Below, piece after piece: positions 21,655 through 32,594 of a stretch of DNA of 64,000 bases (positions within the stretch are counted from its first letter, which is position 1; the number at the start of each line of letters is the position of its first letter). Source of the DNA: Chloranthus sessilifolius. Taxonomy: Eukaryota > Streptophyta > Magnoliopsida > Chloranthales > Chloranthaceae. Under the pieces are notes generated by a model. The model searched no databases. It was not told the origin of the DNA and worked only from the letters and a program-made list of their open reading frames with translations. The stretch spans positions 69,963,901 to 70,027,900 of the forward strand of contig CM037591.1 in the NCBI GenBank assembly GCA_021018995.1, given 5' to 3'. The position numbers and the translations under genes were made by a program.

Positions 21655-24600
21655 ATGGAGTCTGAGGGTATTGACCGACTTTCCTTCACTTCATCCGAGG
21701 TAGAGCGAATGGTCGAGGGGGTAGGTGAGGCTTCTGAGGTCTGCACTGGGACCTATGTTGTAGTTGAGGGTGATATTGAGATGGTTGTTAGGGAGGTCCC
21801 TGAGGTTGACGACAGGGCTGACGAGGATGGTGATGAGGATGCTGGTCCTCACGGGCCCGCGATTCCGTTGGAGGAGTTCATCACATGAGATCAGGTAGAT
21901 ACCCATTGAGCAAGAGTCTCTTTTATTTCTAGGCATTTAGGTTATAACGCAGAGTTCCTAGGATGGAAACCCTTTAAATTTTATGTCAAACCTGCATTTA
22001 GTTTTAGGGCGTGTGCACATTCATGCATCATATTCGTATCTAGTTTTAGGTCACATTTACTTCTTTTCTCTACATTGCTTTTATCATGTTTTGAGTGCTG
22101 GCTGTAAGTTGTTGCCTTTATTATGTTTTGTTATTATTGCTCTTTAATAGTTTTAGTCACTATTAGTGGTTGGGATTAGGGTTAGCGTAGGCATAGGTTA
22201 ATGTATTTTTTTTGTTTCATCTTCCGCTAGGAGCCTTCGGTGGTAGTCATTAGTACAGCGTGGTCGGAGTCTCATGTCTGGTACCGTCCCCTGCCTGGGT
22301 TCCAACGGGTGCGGTTGAGGGCTTTTATCTTCAGGTTGATTTTAGAGTTAGTGCCCTTCACGGTTGACTGTGGTCTTATCGGGGCGATCATGGAGAGATG
22401 GAGGGAGGAGCAGTAGGGATTAATGTTTTTAGTAGGCATGTTGTTGCCCACCCCTGAGGACTGGGTCCGTATCATTGGGCTCCGATTCACGGGAGCACCG
22501 ATCATGGGGTAGATGGAGAGTGATTATCAGGCTATGTGTTGAGAGGTGCTCTATGTCGAGTACCGGTATAGTAGATCCGAGACCGGGGTGGTTCGAGTTA
22601 CCTAATTTTTTGACACTTTTGCAAGTGGATTTGTTCCACCGAGGTGTCACTCGAAGGCGAGGATGGCGTTTATGGCATGCTATGAGGTGATGGCATGTGG
22701 GGTGCCAGTGATGGAGCTGGGAGTAGCGACAGATCGAGTACTCCAAGCATTTTTTATGCATTTCTTCAGGGCAGTCCTCTTCTCATCCTCGACCTGAGGG
22801 TGTGTGATAGGTCTTTTCGTGACCTTGCTGAGTGACCTGGATCAGGTGCCCACCTATGCTTGGGGGCAGCGGCGTTGGTGCACCTCTATGAGCAGCTTTA
22901 CCGCAGAGGGAGGGGTGTAGCAACCATCGGAGGTTTCCTCCCTTTTCTCCAGGTGAGTTTCAGTTGATTACTAGTTTCGTCGATAATGTCTTATTGACTT
23001 CAGTGTCCATCTTAGTGATAGTTTCAGACGTTGTGTGTCTAGTTCTGGGCGTACGACCATTTCTCTTTCTTGGCCCGTGGGTCCCGAGGGAGATTACTTT
23101 TACATTCCCATGGATGCATGTGTGGCGGTAGGCGTTGGGGCACTGTCGTCGATATTCAGATTTGCAGACCATGTGAGATCTCTTCGAGGACATGCACGCA
23201 GGGTAGGTACATGCTGTTTGTGTTGTCATAGTGTTTTATGTTTCAAGTTTTGGATCCACTAATGATGGTTCCTTTGTTTCTTACTGTAGGTGATTTGGAG
23301 GCCCTATGGTGCTGATGAGGATGCAGGGCAGCCGGTGATTCCGTTCGGCCAACCCTTCTTCGATGTGGACATCTGGGTCTATTGTTTTAAGAAGGTGGAG
23401 CACATCCACATCTCCCGAGTGACTCATTAGTTGGGGCTTCATCAGGGAGTCCCATTAGAGATTTGCGATCGGGTGTCGAGGAGGATGACCAGTCCTTCCA
23501 GTCACATCTTTTCATCGAGGATGACGACTCAGGTTAAGGATTTTAGAGTCGGGGGGACTAGGGTTATTGGGGCGCACGATGAGGTGGATGCCCAAGAGTT
23601 CCTGAGGTGGTTTTGTGATATAGGTGGTGGTCGACTCTTTACCCGCCCTTTCCATGGGTGCAGGCGTTCACGGATCATTGGATGCGCTTCACAGGGTGAT
23701 GGAGCAGACGATATGTGCTCCCCATCCAGACGAGGAGATGTTGCGGTCCATGACGGACTCAGTCTTCTAGGCCAGGACCTCAGAGGATGAGTTGAGGACG
23801 CAGCTTGTAGAGACCCGACGATCTCTGGTGAGTGTATTTGTTTATGTGTTTTATTCATTCCTATCTCTAATCATCTAAGTTTAATAGTCTTATTTGGTCT
23901 TGTTTGTCAGACTGGGAGGGAGAGCGAGGTTGCTGGGTAGGCGGCATTGCTCGAGTCTTACCATAGGCAGCAATAGACTGATCGGGCGGTAGCGACTAGC
24001 CTATGCTCCAAGCTCGATCGACTGGTAAGTATTTATCTCGTTCTATTTTATTAATTGTTGGCGTTTTGTTGACTTTAGCATGCCTGATTTTTTTTCTTGA
24101 TATTTGCAGAGAGCGGAGCTTTCTGCTGCTGGGGCTTTTGCTCCGACATTTGACCCGTCTTTAGTCTCCTCTTCTAGTCAGGAGGATCCGGTGATGGCTC
24201 AGCTCCGGGCGGAGCTAGAGCACTGGGTAAGTTTCTTTATTCTTTTGAGTTATCTGGCCTTGTGTTGTTAAGCAGTTTATTAATGTTGTATTATGCCTTT
24301 TCAGTGCCATCTCACTGAGGACCTCCAGACGAGGGAGGCGACTGCTGTCTCTCTGCGCCTAGAGAGTCAGGTATATTTTGTTTATGTGTAATTTGTTTGG
24401 TTCTTATTTCGTTTGCTAATCAGTTTTATCTGACAAGTTTTGTGTTTGTTTGGTTCATGTGCAGGTTATTCCTGACTCTTCTCTTGAGGCTCCTCCTCAG
24501 GAGTCGATTCCCGTTCCTTCGCAGGTATAATTGGTTAGCGTGATTATTTTTCATTCTCAATTTCGTAGTACCATTGTATCCCTAATGTTCTTTCTTTGCT

Positions 24601-24823
24601 TCTTGTAGTGACCTGTGTCCAAGGTTCCTCTGCCTGATCCAACCACTACTGTTACCATAGAGCGTCTTTTGCAGGAGCGTGTTGAGCTGGTATGTCTTCA
24701 TCATCCATGCTCTTTGTCTTGTTATGCATATGCATCTTCTTAGCCTTTGACTCGTACAGGTACGTGCGCTGGAGCAGTCACGCTTGGAAGTGCAGTGTGC
24801 TCAAGCTCACGAGGAGAGCCGTG
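21655..24823 (+). pseudogene. Plant mobile domain (PMD) gene, multi-exon, antisense in Tat-3
   Basis: The sequence supports about ten exons bounded by GT/AG: 21655-21894, 22231-22952, 23043-about 23202, 23290-23827, 23911-24024, 24110-24226, 24305-24370, 24465-24524, 24609-24689 and 24760-24823. Exon 1 is acidic (ESEGIDRLSF...DEDGDEDAG). Exons 2-4 encode a PMD: LLPTPEDWVRIIGLRFTG, YAWGQRRW, GVATIGGFLPFLQ, FWAYDHFSFLARGSR, then QVIWRPYG, DIWVYCFKKVEHIHISRV and LGLHQGVPLEICDRV. Exons 5-10 look like short coiled-coil segments (for example VRALEQSRLEVQCAQ). At least six in-frame stops (21886, several in exon 2, one after SRVTH) and a poor exon 3 donor show decay. Tat-2 is inserted at its 3' end. 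PMD proteins of plants (MAIN/MAIL type) act in silencing, and PMDs are known in transposable elements. Its role here is inferred. Confidence 0.75.
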
Positions 24824-24908
24824 AGGTTCCTGTTGACATTTCAAAGCATCATTGTAGACACCGCCATTTTGCCCTCTCATAATATATAGTCATTCGATCA
24901 ACCTTTGA

Positions 24909-25240
24909 CTAATGTGGGGACAATGCACTGAAATAATAGTACATGGTTGAATGCAGGCTGAAACAATAGCTCTGTGGCTTAGGCTCCATGACCCTAATGC
25001 AGGGACCATATGCTGAAACAATAGCGTATGGTTGAACACAGGTTGAAACAATAGCCCTGTGGCTCAGACCCCTTAACCCTAATGTGGGGACCATATGCTG
25101 AAATAATAGCAAATGACTGAACACAGGCTGAAACAATAACTCTGTGGCTCAGACCCCCTAACCCTAATGTGGGGACCATGCATTGAAATAATAGTACATG
25201 GCTGAACACAGGCTAAAACAATAGCTCTGTGGCTCATATC
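24909..25240 (+). repeat. 85-bp tandem repeats in the Tat-2 LTR
   Basis: Three full 85-bp units begin CTAATG at 24909, 24994 and 25079, and a partial fourth begins at 25164. Each has two CTGAAACAATAG-like elements and GTGGCTCAGACCC. The Tat-1 and Tat-3 LTRs have only one to one and a half units. Confidence 0.8.
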
Positions 25241-25329
25241 CCAATGTAGGGAGACTATATACTAAAACAATAGTTTATAGTCGAAATGCAGACTGAAATA
25301 ATAGTCTTGCATTTCATACCCGACCCGGA

Positions 25330-25810
25330 CCCAGACAACCTCGAATTATGTGCCTAAAATCAGGGGTACAATGCGATTGCACGCCAACACACCAGCGTGC
25401 AATAAGTCCCTCCTAGACAAAACCTCTTTTCTCTAGACTGCCTCAAGAATCGATTGCATGCCCTAATCAGCACGCACAATCGGATTGAGCGCTCCATCAC
25501 AGGCGCGCAATTGGTCTGTCCCCGACCTCGTCTCTTAGTCTTTCACTGCCAAAATTCCATGATTAAGCATAAGATCTGAAATGCTTAATCGGATTGTGCC
25601 CTCCAAAGTAAGCGCACAATTAGTCCTAACATGATTATAACTAGGAAGCCCAGCTGAGCTAGTCAGCCGGTCGCTCACGGACGGTCACTCAAAGCGAATA
25701 AGTGCCTGCTAACTGGTGCGCAATTCAATTAAACGCCTGAAACAAGGCGTGTAATTGAAAATTAAGTGCACCCCATAGGGCGCGTAATTAGTAAAAAACC
25801 TATAAAAAGG
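25330..25810 (+). promoter_or_regulatory. U3 motif array and TATA box of Tat-2 LTR
   Basis: GCGCGCAATTGG, GCGCACAATTAG, GGTGCGCAATTC and GGCGCGTAATTAG-type motifs lead to CCTATAAAAAGG (25799-25810). Confidence 0.65.
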
Positions 25811-27354
25811 CTTTTTTACCTTGACCTAACAAGAGAGAGAAGAGAGAGGACCATGCATCTAGCAATCAAATTTTCAAGTCCTCTGCATCTAGGCTTCGGA
25901 TTTCGAGATTCCTCTCTGCAGCCCCGGCCTTAGATAAAATTTTCTTTTTAGCTTTTAGTTTTCGATCCTAGTTTTTAATTCTTAGATTTAGATTTTTTCT
26001 ATTTTAACTATTAGCATTAAATTTTCAGTCTTAGACCGTAGCACCCCTTTTTAGACCATAATTTTTAATATCTAGTTTCAATTCTCAGAATCTGGAACCA
26101 CTCCTTAATCAGACTGCCTAATCCCTGACCCTAAACCTTAATTTTATTCTGAAATCTCAATCTCCAGTCCTATTATTAATCTCTGGTTCTAGTTCTTAGT
26201 TTTTAGAGCCAGTCCTTAATCATACGGTTTGATTTTCTGATTTCGGTCCCGAATTCAGTCCTTAGAATTTAAATTTTAGTCTTAATTTCTCAATTTGAGA
26301 TTTAAAAAAATCCTGATTTATAGTTCAGTTCTTAATTTCTAGTTTAAAAATTTAATTCATAATTATAATCCAAAATTGTTGAGGTTAAAAAAAAATAAAA
26401 AATACTATCTTATAATTAAAAATTCAATTTGCTTTAATCTCAGCCACCCGATTTGTCCAAGGGAGCTTACGGGTACTCGGGAAAGAGGCCAATCCTCCAC
26501 TTTTTTTTTTCCTTTTATTTATTTCATTTAATCTTATTTTAATAAAACTAGTGTGCTTATTTTAAATTAGAGTATCTATAGAATTGGCATATTTAATTTA
26601 GTTAGAGATTTATTCAAATTAGTACAATTTTAATCAGTCTTAGTAGAATTAGAATAGTTGCATTCCTAGTGCGATTAGGAGAATAATATTAATTAGATTT
26701 CTAGTAGGATTAGGAGACTTAATTAATTAGATTTCTAATAAGATTAAGATATTCAGATCAATTAGACTCCTAGTAGGATTCAAATACTAAATCAATTAGA
26801 CTTCTAATAGCATTAGGAAACCTTTTAAAATCACAATAGAATTAAGACACTTAATCATAATAGAATTCTAATAAAGGTAGGATGCTCAAAAGTAATTAGA
26901 TTCCTTACTAGTTGGATTTTTGATAGTACTAGAATATTTAAACTAAGTAGACTTATACTAGGATTAGGATACTTGAATGTTAGATTAATTCGCCACAATA
27001 GGTTCATGTAGTTAGACTCATAGTAGAACTAGGAAACTTAAGCCAATTATAATTAGAGCAATAATAAGAAAACTAAACTATCTAATGTTCAAGGAGAGCA
27101 ATGCTGTTGACGTTGGCAGGCCTACGATTCAGTAAAAAAGTAACCCACACCCCCTCCAAAGCGTGATCACTGACGTGTGATAGCGTCGTTAAATATCTGC
27201 AGCTGGCGATCACAACAAACTAGGGACCCTCCTAGAAATCCCCCTTTATTTTCAGCATTCAAAACTCCGCATTGCCAGAGCCCGCTTAGGACAGAATTGG
27301 GCCATTGATTCTTGGGGACCGAAAGGAACCCAGAAAAAGTGCACACCAACAAAC

Positions 27355-27374
27355 TAGCGATCGCGATGGGACTC
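27355..27374 (+). other. Primer-binding site of Tat-2
   Basis: TAGCGATCGCGATGGGACTC lies three bases after the LTR end, a variant of the Tat-1 PBS. Confidence 0.65.
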
Positions 27375-27605
27375 TTTCTTCCTAAACTCTTCCTTGTTTA
27401 GATAGTTAGTTTTTATTTTCTTTCTTGTTCTTTCCATCGCATCATTTCGAATTCCCTTTAATATATGAGTCTTTGCCAAAGACTCGAGATGTCTGGTATA
27501 CGAAGATTGAGTTTAGGAGACCCGCCATTGTGGGGATATCACAACAATCCCGTATATGAGGAAGAATCACCTTATGATTCTAGCCTATGACAACCTGAGA
27601 TTAAC

Positions 27606-28521
27606 ATGGCTGGCGATCAAGAAAATCCCTTTTCTACCCTGCACGCCGGTAATAACCACAATAGGAGAGATAGTAACACCGGACAAAACCTCACTGCTCA
27701 ACAAATTGTAGAACTCAGTATTCAGAAAATACAAAGAGGAGATGATGGCGCCAAGGAATTGCTTCAAGGACTGGCTGCTGCATATGAGACCGTTAGGGCA
27801 TGACAAGATTCAGAAGAACAAGAACAGAAATAGAGGCCGCCACCTACCCTGAGCACAGTGTCAGCCCGCGCCTCACCATTGAGACAACCTGCTCACACAT
27901 TCTTCAATGATGATTCTCTAGACAAGATTTGCTCGTGAGTTGCTCCAAAAGACAGTACCGTCAAGGTCGAAGATCTCCCCAAGATGCTCAATGAATACAT
28001 GGCCAAGACGGAGCACCCTGGTCACTCATTCGGATTTGACAAGTCCTGTTGAGATGTCGAATTTAACTTACCGACCGGATTCAAACTGCCAAAATTTTCC
28101 AAGTACAATGGCATGGGAAACCCAAACCATCACTTGCAACGATTGCTGACCTATGCGCGATAATCAAGAACTTCTCATCCATTATTTCCAATGATCCTTG
28201 GAACGAGAAGCTCTAGACTGGTTTGCAGGACTCCCGTTGTATAAGATAGATACATTCGACAATTTAGTCGATCAATTCCTGGACCAATACAAACACTTGA
28301 TCCAAGAAACACTCAGTCTCAGAGATCTAATGGTGGCAAAGCAAGAACTTGATGAAGAGTTTGCCGACTTCGTCGCCAGGTGGAGGAAACTCACTGCTAG
28401 GACCAACACTTCGATGAAAGAGAAAGGCTCGATTGACATTATCATCGATAACACTAGAGAACCATTAAAGAGCGTGCTTGTCATAAGCGACTATCCCGAC
28501 TTCACTACACTGCACTCCTAA
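27606..28521 (+). pseudogene. gag: Tat-2 gag, decayed
   Basis: The ATG at 27606 opens a 65-codon N-terminus (AGDQENPFSTLHAG...). The core at 28198-28521 is open for 107 codons, with EALDWFAGLPLYKIDTFDNL, VDQFLDQYKHLIQETLSLRD, FADFVARWRKLTAR and NTREPLKSVLV, typical of the retrotransposon gag domain. Stops at about 27801 and 28188 and frame changes between 27804 and 28198 separate the two parts. The start is chosen because it is the first ATG in frame with clear similarity to the Tat-1 start (3308). Confidence 0.8.
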
Positions 28522-30170
28522 ACATCCTGACTAGCGTGACACATCAAAGGCGGAGACCTCGCCCTATCCATAGTCACGTCAAGAGTGGGCTCCTCCAACG
28601 ATTCAAAGTAAAAAAATAGCAAAAAAGCCTCAAGAATCAAGCAGGTCAACACCGTTGTCAATCAAGGACAAAACTCCAAGAACAGAAACTTCTAGTCGAG
28701 AAATTTCAGGTAGAACCAAAATCAGCAGCGGTACATAAACAAAAATCAAGGCACGAATCAACAAAGATATGCGAACCAAAACTAAGGCCAGAACCAGAAT
28801 TAGGGTAATACCAAAACAGAAGCCAATACCCTGCTTACCAGAATCAGAATACAACACAGAATCGGTCGACTCACATGCAGAGCTATAATAAAGTACCCCC
28901 ACCACAAAATTTTAATCAGCTGAGACGGGAACACTATCCCCCTTTACTTGATATAATCCCCAACATCTTCCGCCTCCTTAACACTTAGAATCTCCTCTGA
29001 TTCTCGCAGGAAAGACCCCGACCATTGCTGACAAATCTAGACTATAGTAAATTCTATGCATTTCATCGGTATGCGGGACACAATCTGGAAGACTGCTGGG
29101 TCCCCCAGGATGTAATCTATAGCATGAATGACCAGAACCAAATGACTGGGAAGCACTTAAGAATCCTAACTCTAATAGTAATCAACCCTAATAGAACTTA
29201 GGAATCATTAATAACCCCATGCCCAACCACAACCAAGGAACACCAGTCCAGGTCATCACTGTGGATCTCCTTGGTCAATCCTCTTTCCAACCCTCCACCT
29301 TAATCACTCGCTTCCAACCTTCCAACACTTTTTCCACCCTTGTGGGAGCTCCTCCACCCCTGCACCCCTCGACCTTGATCACCCAAATTGCCCCGTCGAG
29401 CCCATCTCCTTACCCAAAATTCACTCAGATACGAGTCCACTCCTTTAGGGCTCGAAGATCATTCCTCCATAGTCGCCCACCAGAACCTTCAACCCCTCCA
29501 AATCCTAAGCCAACACCATTGCCACTTCCCTTGTCTGATTCAGAACCCGACTATGAAGATCGTGTTCTTTAAACTATAGCCCAAATCACCACATGGGTAG
29601 ACAGTGTCACCTGAAAGACCCCAAGCCAAGAAGACAAGACAAGGACTGAGTGTTTGCAAAACACAGCAGAGAGTGAACAAGAAGAGCATTCTGACACGTG
29701 CAGAGACATTGGTCTCTGCTTTCCTAGAAGAAGAAGAATACACACAGTACCTCCCACCTTAGAGCGGTACAGTGCAAGTAAGCGCTCTGTCATTGAATTT
29801 CACTCACTTCACAGATACAACAACATCAAGCAACGCTGGGCTCGTTCAACAACCGACTTGCCCGATCCTTAAGTCAGGAACCAATTATCCACCTCTGCCA
29901 TTTCCTCAAAATAAGGAGTCCACGAATGCACTACTACCAGAGGGAAACATGAGAGAAAAAGAAGTTAACTTGCCTCCCCCACCTCACATTATCCCTCCAC
30001 CAATCCCTGCACCTCAACCACTCCAACCACCCATCCCCAAGGCTCATCGGCCAGGAAAAGAAATTGTACTCGAGCCAAGACAAGAATATGACCTCTTGCG
30101 ATATCTCCAAAAGATCTCGGCCCAGATATCAATACTAAAACTCATCATGAAATCATCTGACCATCACTGA
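28522..30170 (+). pseudogene. Tat-2 gag C-terminus and linker, Asn/Gln- then Pro-rich
   Basis: The part at 28600-28930 is repetitive and Asn/Gln/Arg-rich (CAGAACCAGAAT-type steps) with stops. The part at 29219-29572 is open for 117 codons and Pro/Ser/Thr-rich. The part at 29772-30170 is Pro-rich (PPPPHIIPPPIPAPQPLQPP). A short Cys/His-containing stretch near 29070-29110 (YAGHNLEDCW-like) could be a decayed zinc knuckle. It is gag tail leading into protease, and no separate function is proposed. Confidence 0.5.
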
Positions 30171-30173
30171 CTG

Positions 30174-30829
30174 CTGATAAGGATGCTTGACGAAACACAA
30201 GTGGGCGAGGACACAACATTGGATGAGCTACATCAAATTACTTCAGTCATGGCGCAACCTCCGACACTCACTTTCACAAATGCAGACATGCCTAAAGAGA
30301 CACTCCGAGGAAGTTCAACTCCCATATACCTTATGGTTATAATTAGAGGATTCTCCGTACCTATGCGTTGGTCGATACAGGAGCAGGACTCAATATTTTT
30401 CCTATCACAATGTTAAAGACACTCAAGTATATGGAGCAGGATGTCAGACCCTCAACACTATCTCTTACAGCTTATGATGGCTCGTGTCATTTCGTCAAAG
30501 GAACTATCAAACTCCAAGTTCGCCTCGAACCTGTAACAAAAGACGTCACTTTCCATGTTTCTGATTCCTCTAGTACTCACAATCTTATCTTAGGAAGAAA
30601 ATGGTTAGAGTCAATAAAGGTCGTCGCATCCACATACCACCAATGCGTCAAATTCTCGTACAAGGACTCCATTGTCCGTATAGACATTGATGCACCCCTC
30701 CAAGAGATGGACACTGATTACACGGCGAGTATTTCTATAACCCATGATTTCGTGTTGAACATGGGCCATATTCAAAAGACCCAAATCCCTGATAACGTAA
30801 CTGTTGCAGAAGTCCGTCCCCCCTCCTAG
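30174..30829 (+). pseudogene. Tat-2 aspartic protease, decayed
   Basis: The protease would process the polyprotein. The active-site stretch ALVDTGAGLNIF has its catalytic Asp codon at 30374-30376. An open frame of about 153 codons follows with HFVKGTIKLQ, DVTFHV and NLILGRKWLES, the ILGRxWL motif typical of these proteases. The frame upstream (30183-30416) differs, so a frameshift lies near 30360. The residue after DTGA is Gly where Ser is usual. Confidence 0.75.
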
Positions 30830-32590
30830 TTCTCCCCCAACGCATCAAGAAACATTAACGAGAAGAGAGGTTAACCTAGACCTCGCCAAACTCTACAACA
30901 TCAACCCAATTGCGACAAATGGTTGGGGACCTTATGTATCAGCTCGGGTACATCCCCCACACCGAACTCGATAAAATAAGCAAGGTCGTGTAGGGCCTGT
31001 CATCCCAAGGAAAATATGCAAACAGATATGGTTAGGTTACCAATCGGATGACCCACAAGCTGACTTGTTCCCTACCTCACCGAAATGGTCTCTATATGAC
31101 CACTTTGTCTATGGGACCACTGAGAAAGCAAATATATCGAGGCAGAAGGAAGTGTCCTTCACTAAATCCCAAGAAGCAGAGATCGAACAAATGGCTGAAG
31201 CATTCAATGATTTAACAAATTTAAATGACTAAATCAACAAACCACTTGAGGGAGTCAGGCCATTATTCAATACTGAGGAATCCGTGAAAGAAGAGCCTCC
31301 CGAACCTGGGCCACACATTGAAGACTAGGATTCAACCGATGAAGAGGACTTCCATATCGCGAGCTTAGAAGATGAAGAGCAGCGAGAATCAACAGAGGAT
31401 GACTGGCTCTCGATGTCAAGTGAAGAAGAAGAATATTGGAGAAACCTCACCAACATAGAACTAGAAGACCTCCTAACGGCAGAACATCTAAAATTGCTTG
31501 AAGAAGTATCTCTCCTAAAACACCAATCTAGATTCTGACAGTAAATTTGATTATCAACCTATACTCCATCACTTGCAGTGCCCTTGCTCATGTTCTTATC
31601 TGAAAATGCCGTATTATGACTTGTGTGCATCTATCTTGATATGGTGCGAAAGGGCTTTCTTGCGAGAAATTTGGCAAACCACCATCATGGAAAATGATCA
31701 CGTCGCTCTTATTGAGTTTGAGGAAGAACTTGAACTAGATACTCCTCCATCCCCAAATGTGCCACAACTCCAAATATTCTAGAAATCTCTTGAGGAAGAG
31801 TGGTAACTCCTTCCGAGCGATGACGAGGACTACTGGATAGACCTCCCTGTACTCGAGCTACCAGAGCAGGCCAACCAAGGACTCCAGGCATTGTCAGATC
31901 AAGAAGATGAGTTCGATACCAGCCCTGACTCCAACCCAGAAGGATGGGAATGCCCATGGGAATCTACCTGCATTTCTCACCATTACCAGCCTCGCTGCCA
32001 AACATGCATGTTCATCCTAACATACTATGAAGTTCAAGGGAGAGAGTTCACTACCTCTGAGAATCCCCAAGGAGGTCACCCTTGACAGGGAGAGCAATTG
32101 CATTATAACTCAGAAGATGATAGTTCGATCAATTACTATCTCCAGATCTTCTTCGAAGATGAGGCAATCAATGTGATAGAGGAAATTCAAACGTTAGTGC
32201 TGCTATCACCAACACCGCTTATTCAAAAGACCTAATCAGATGAGGACTCTAAACAAAATTGCTAAACTCAAAACAAGTCCACATTACTCAAAGAATTGGA
32301 CGAAGGGCTCCACCAGCTGTCTCGCTCCCTTAGTTAGAGGAAGCAACTCTCCCGGTGCCTCTCTAGGCGACCGACTTTGTACCATATCTACTATCGAAAA
32401 TAAAAAAAGTAGGAAAAGCAGAAAACCTTAAAAATTTAGAAGTACAAAATCCAAAAAAATTAGAAAACCTCAAAAAAGAAAGGGAGCCCTTTATCTCGAA
32501 TCAATTTCGTGACGAACAAGGAGACTTTTCTCCTAAGACTTCTATCCCCTCTCCTGCATGAAGACGAAAGGCATCCAGGCTAAACAATGA
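30830..32590 (+). pseudogene. Tat-2 protease-RT linker, acidic, with Cys/His cluster
   Basis: The stop-broken frames are very rich in Glu and Asp (for example STDEEDFHIASLEDEEQ and LEFEEELELD-like stretches). Near 31945-32015 the + strand reads CPWESTCISHHYQPRCQTC, a possible metal-binding Cys/His cluster. Tat elements commonly have a long spacer here. Function unknown. Confidence 0.5.
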
Positions 32591-32594
32591 ACCA

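Larger units (their letters stand above)
15975..24852 (-). mobile_element. Tat-3: Tat-type element, both ends lost
   Basis: On the - strand a Tat 3' LTR begins at 16641 (TGTAGACACCCCC) after a polypurine tract. The sequence to the right (16642-24852) is therefore the 3' internal region, read backwards. Its first 667 LTR bases remain before Athila-C cuts it. At 24853 Tat-2 is inserted. Pol is not in the window. The internal region carries motif arrays, two antisense promoter-like regions and an antisense PMD gene. Confidence 0.75.
24853..27351 (+). repeat. 5' LTR of Tat-2
   Basis: It starts TGTAGACACCGCC and ends GCACACCAACA, followed by the PBS, and is 2499 bp long. The last part (26440-27351) is well conserved with 2330-2978 of the Tat-1 LTR, including GGGACCGAAAGGAACCCAG. 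Confidence 0.85.

Noticed and set aside
25070..25170. Telomere-like AACCCTAA words
   Set aside because: Single words inside the 85-bp unit, not a tandem telomeric array.
24909..25209. Two - strand ORFs with similar peptides in the Tat-2 LTR
   Set aside because: They arise from the 85-bp tandem repeat. The unit is not a multiple of three and other LTRs do not keep the frame.
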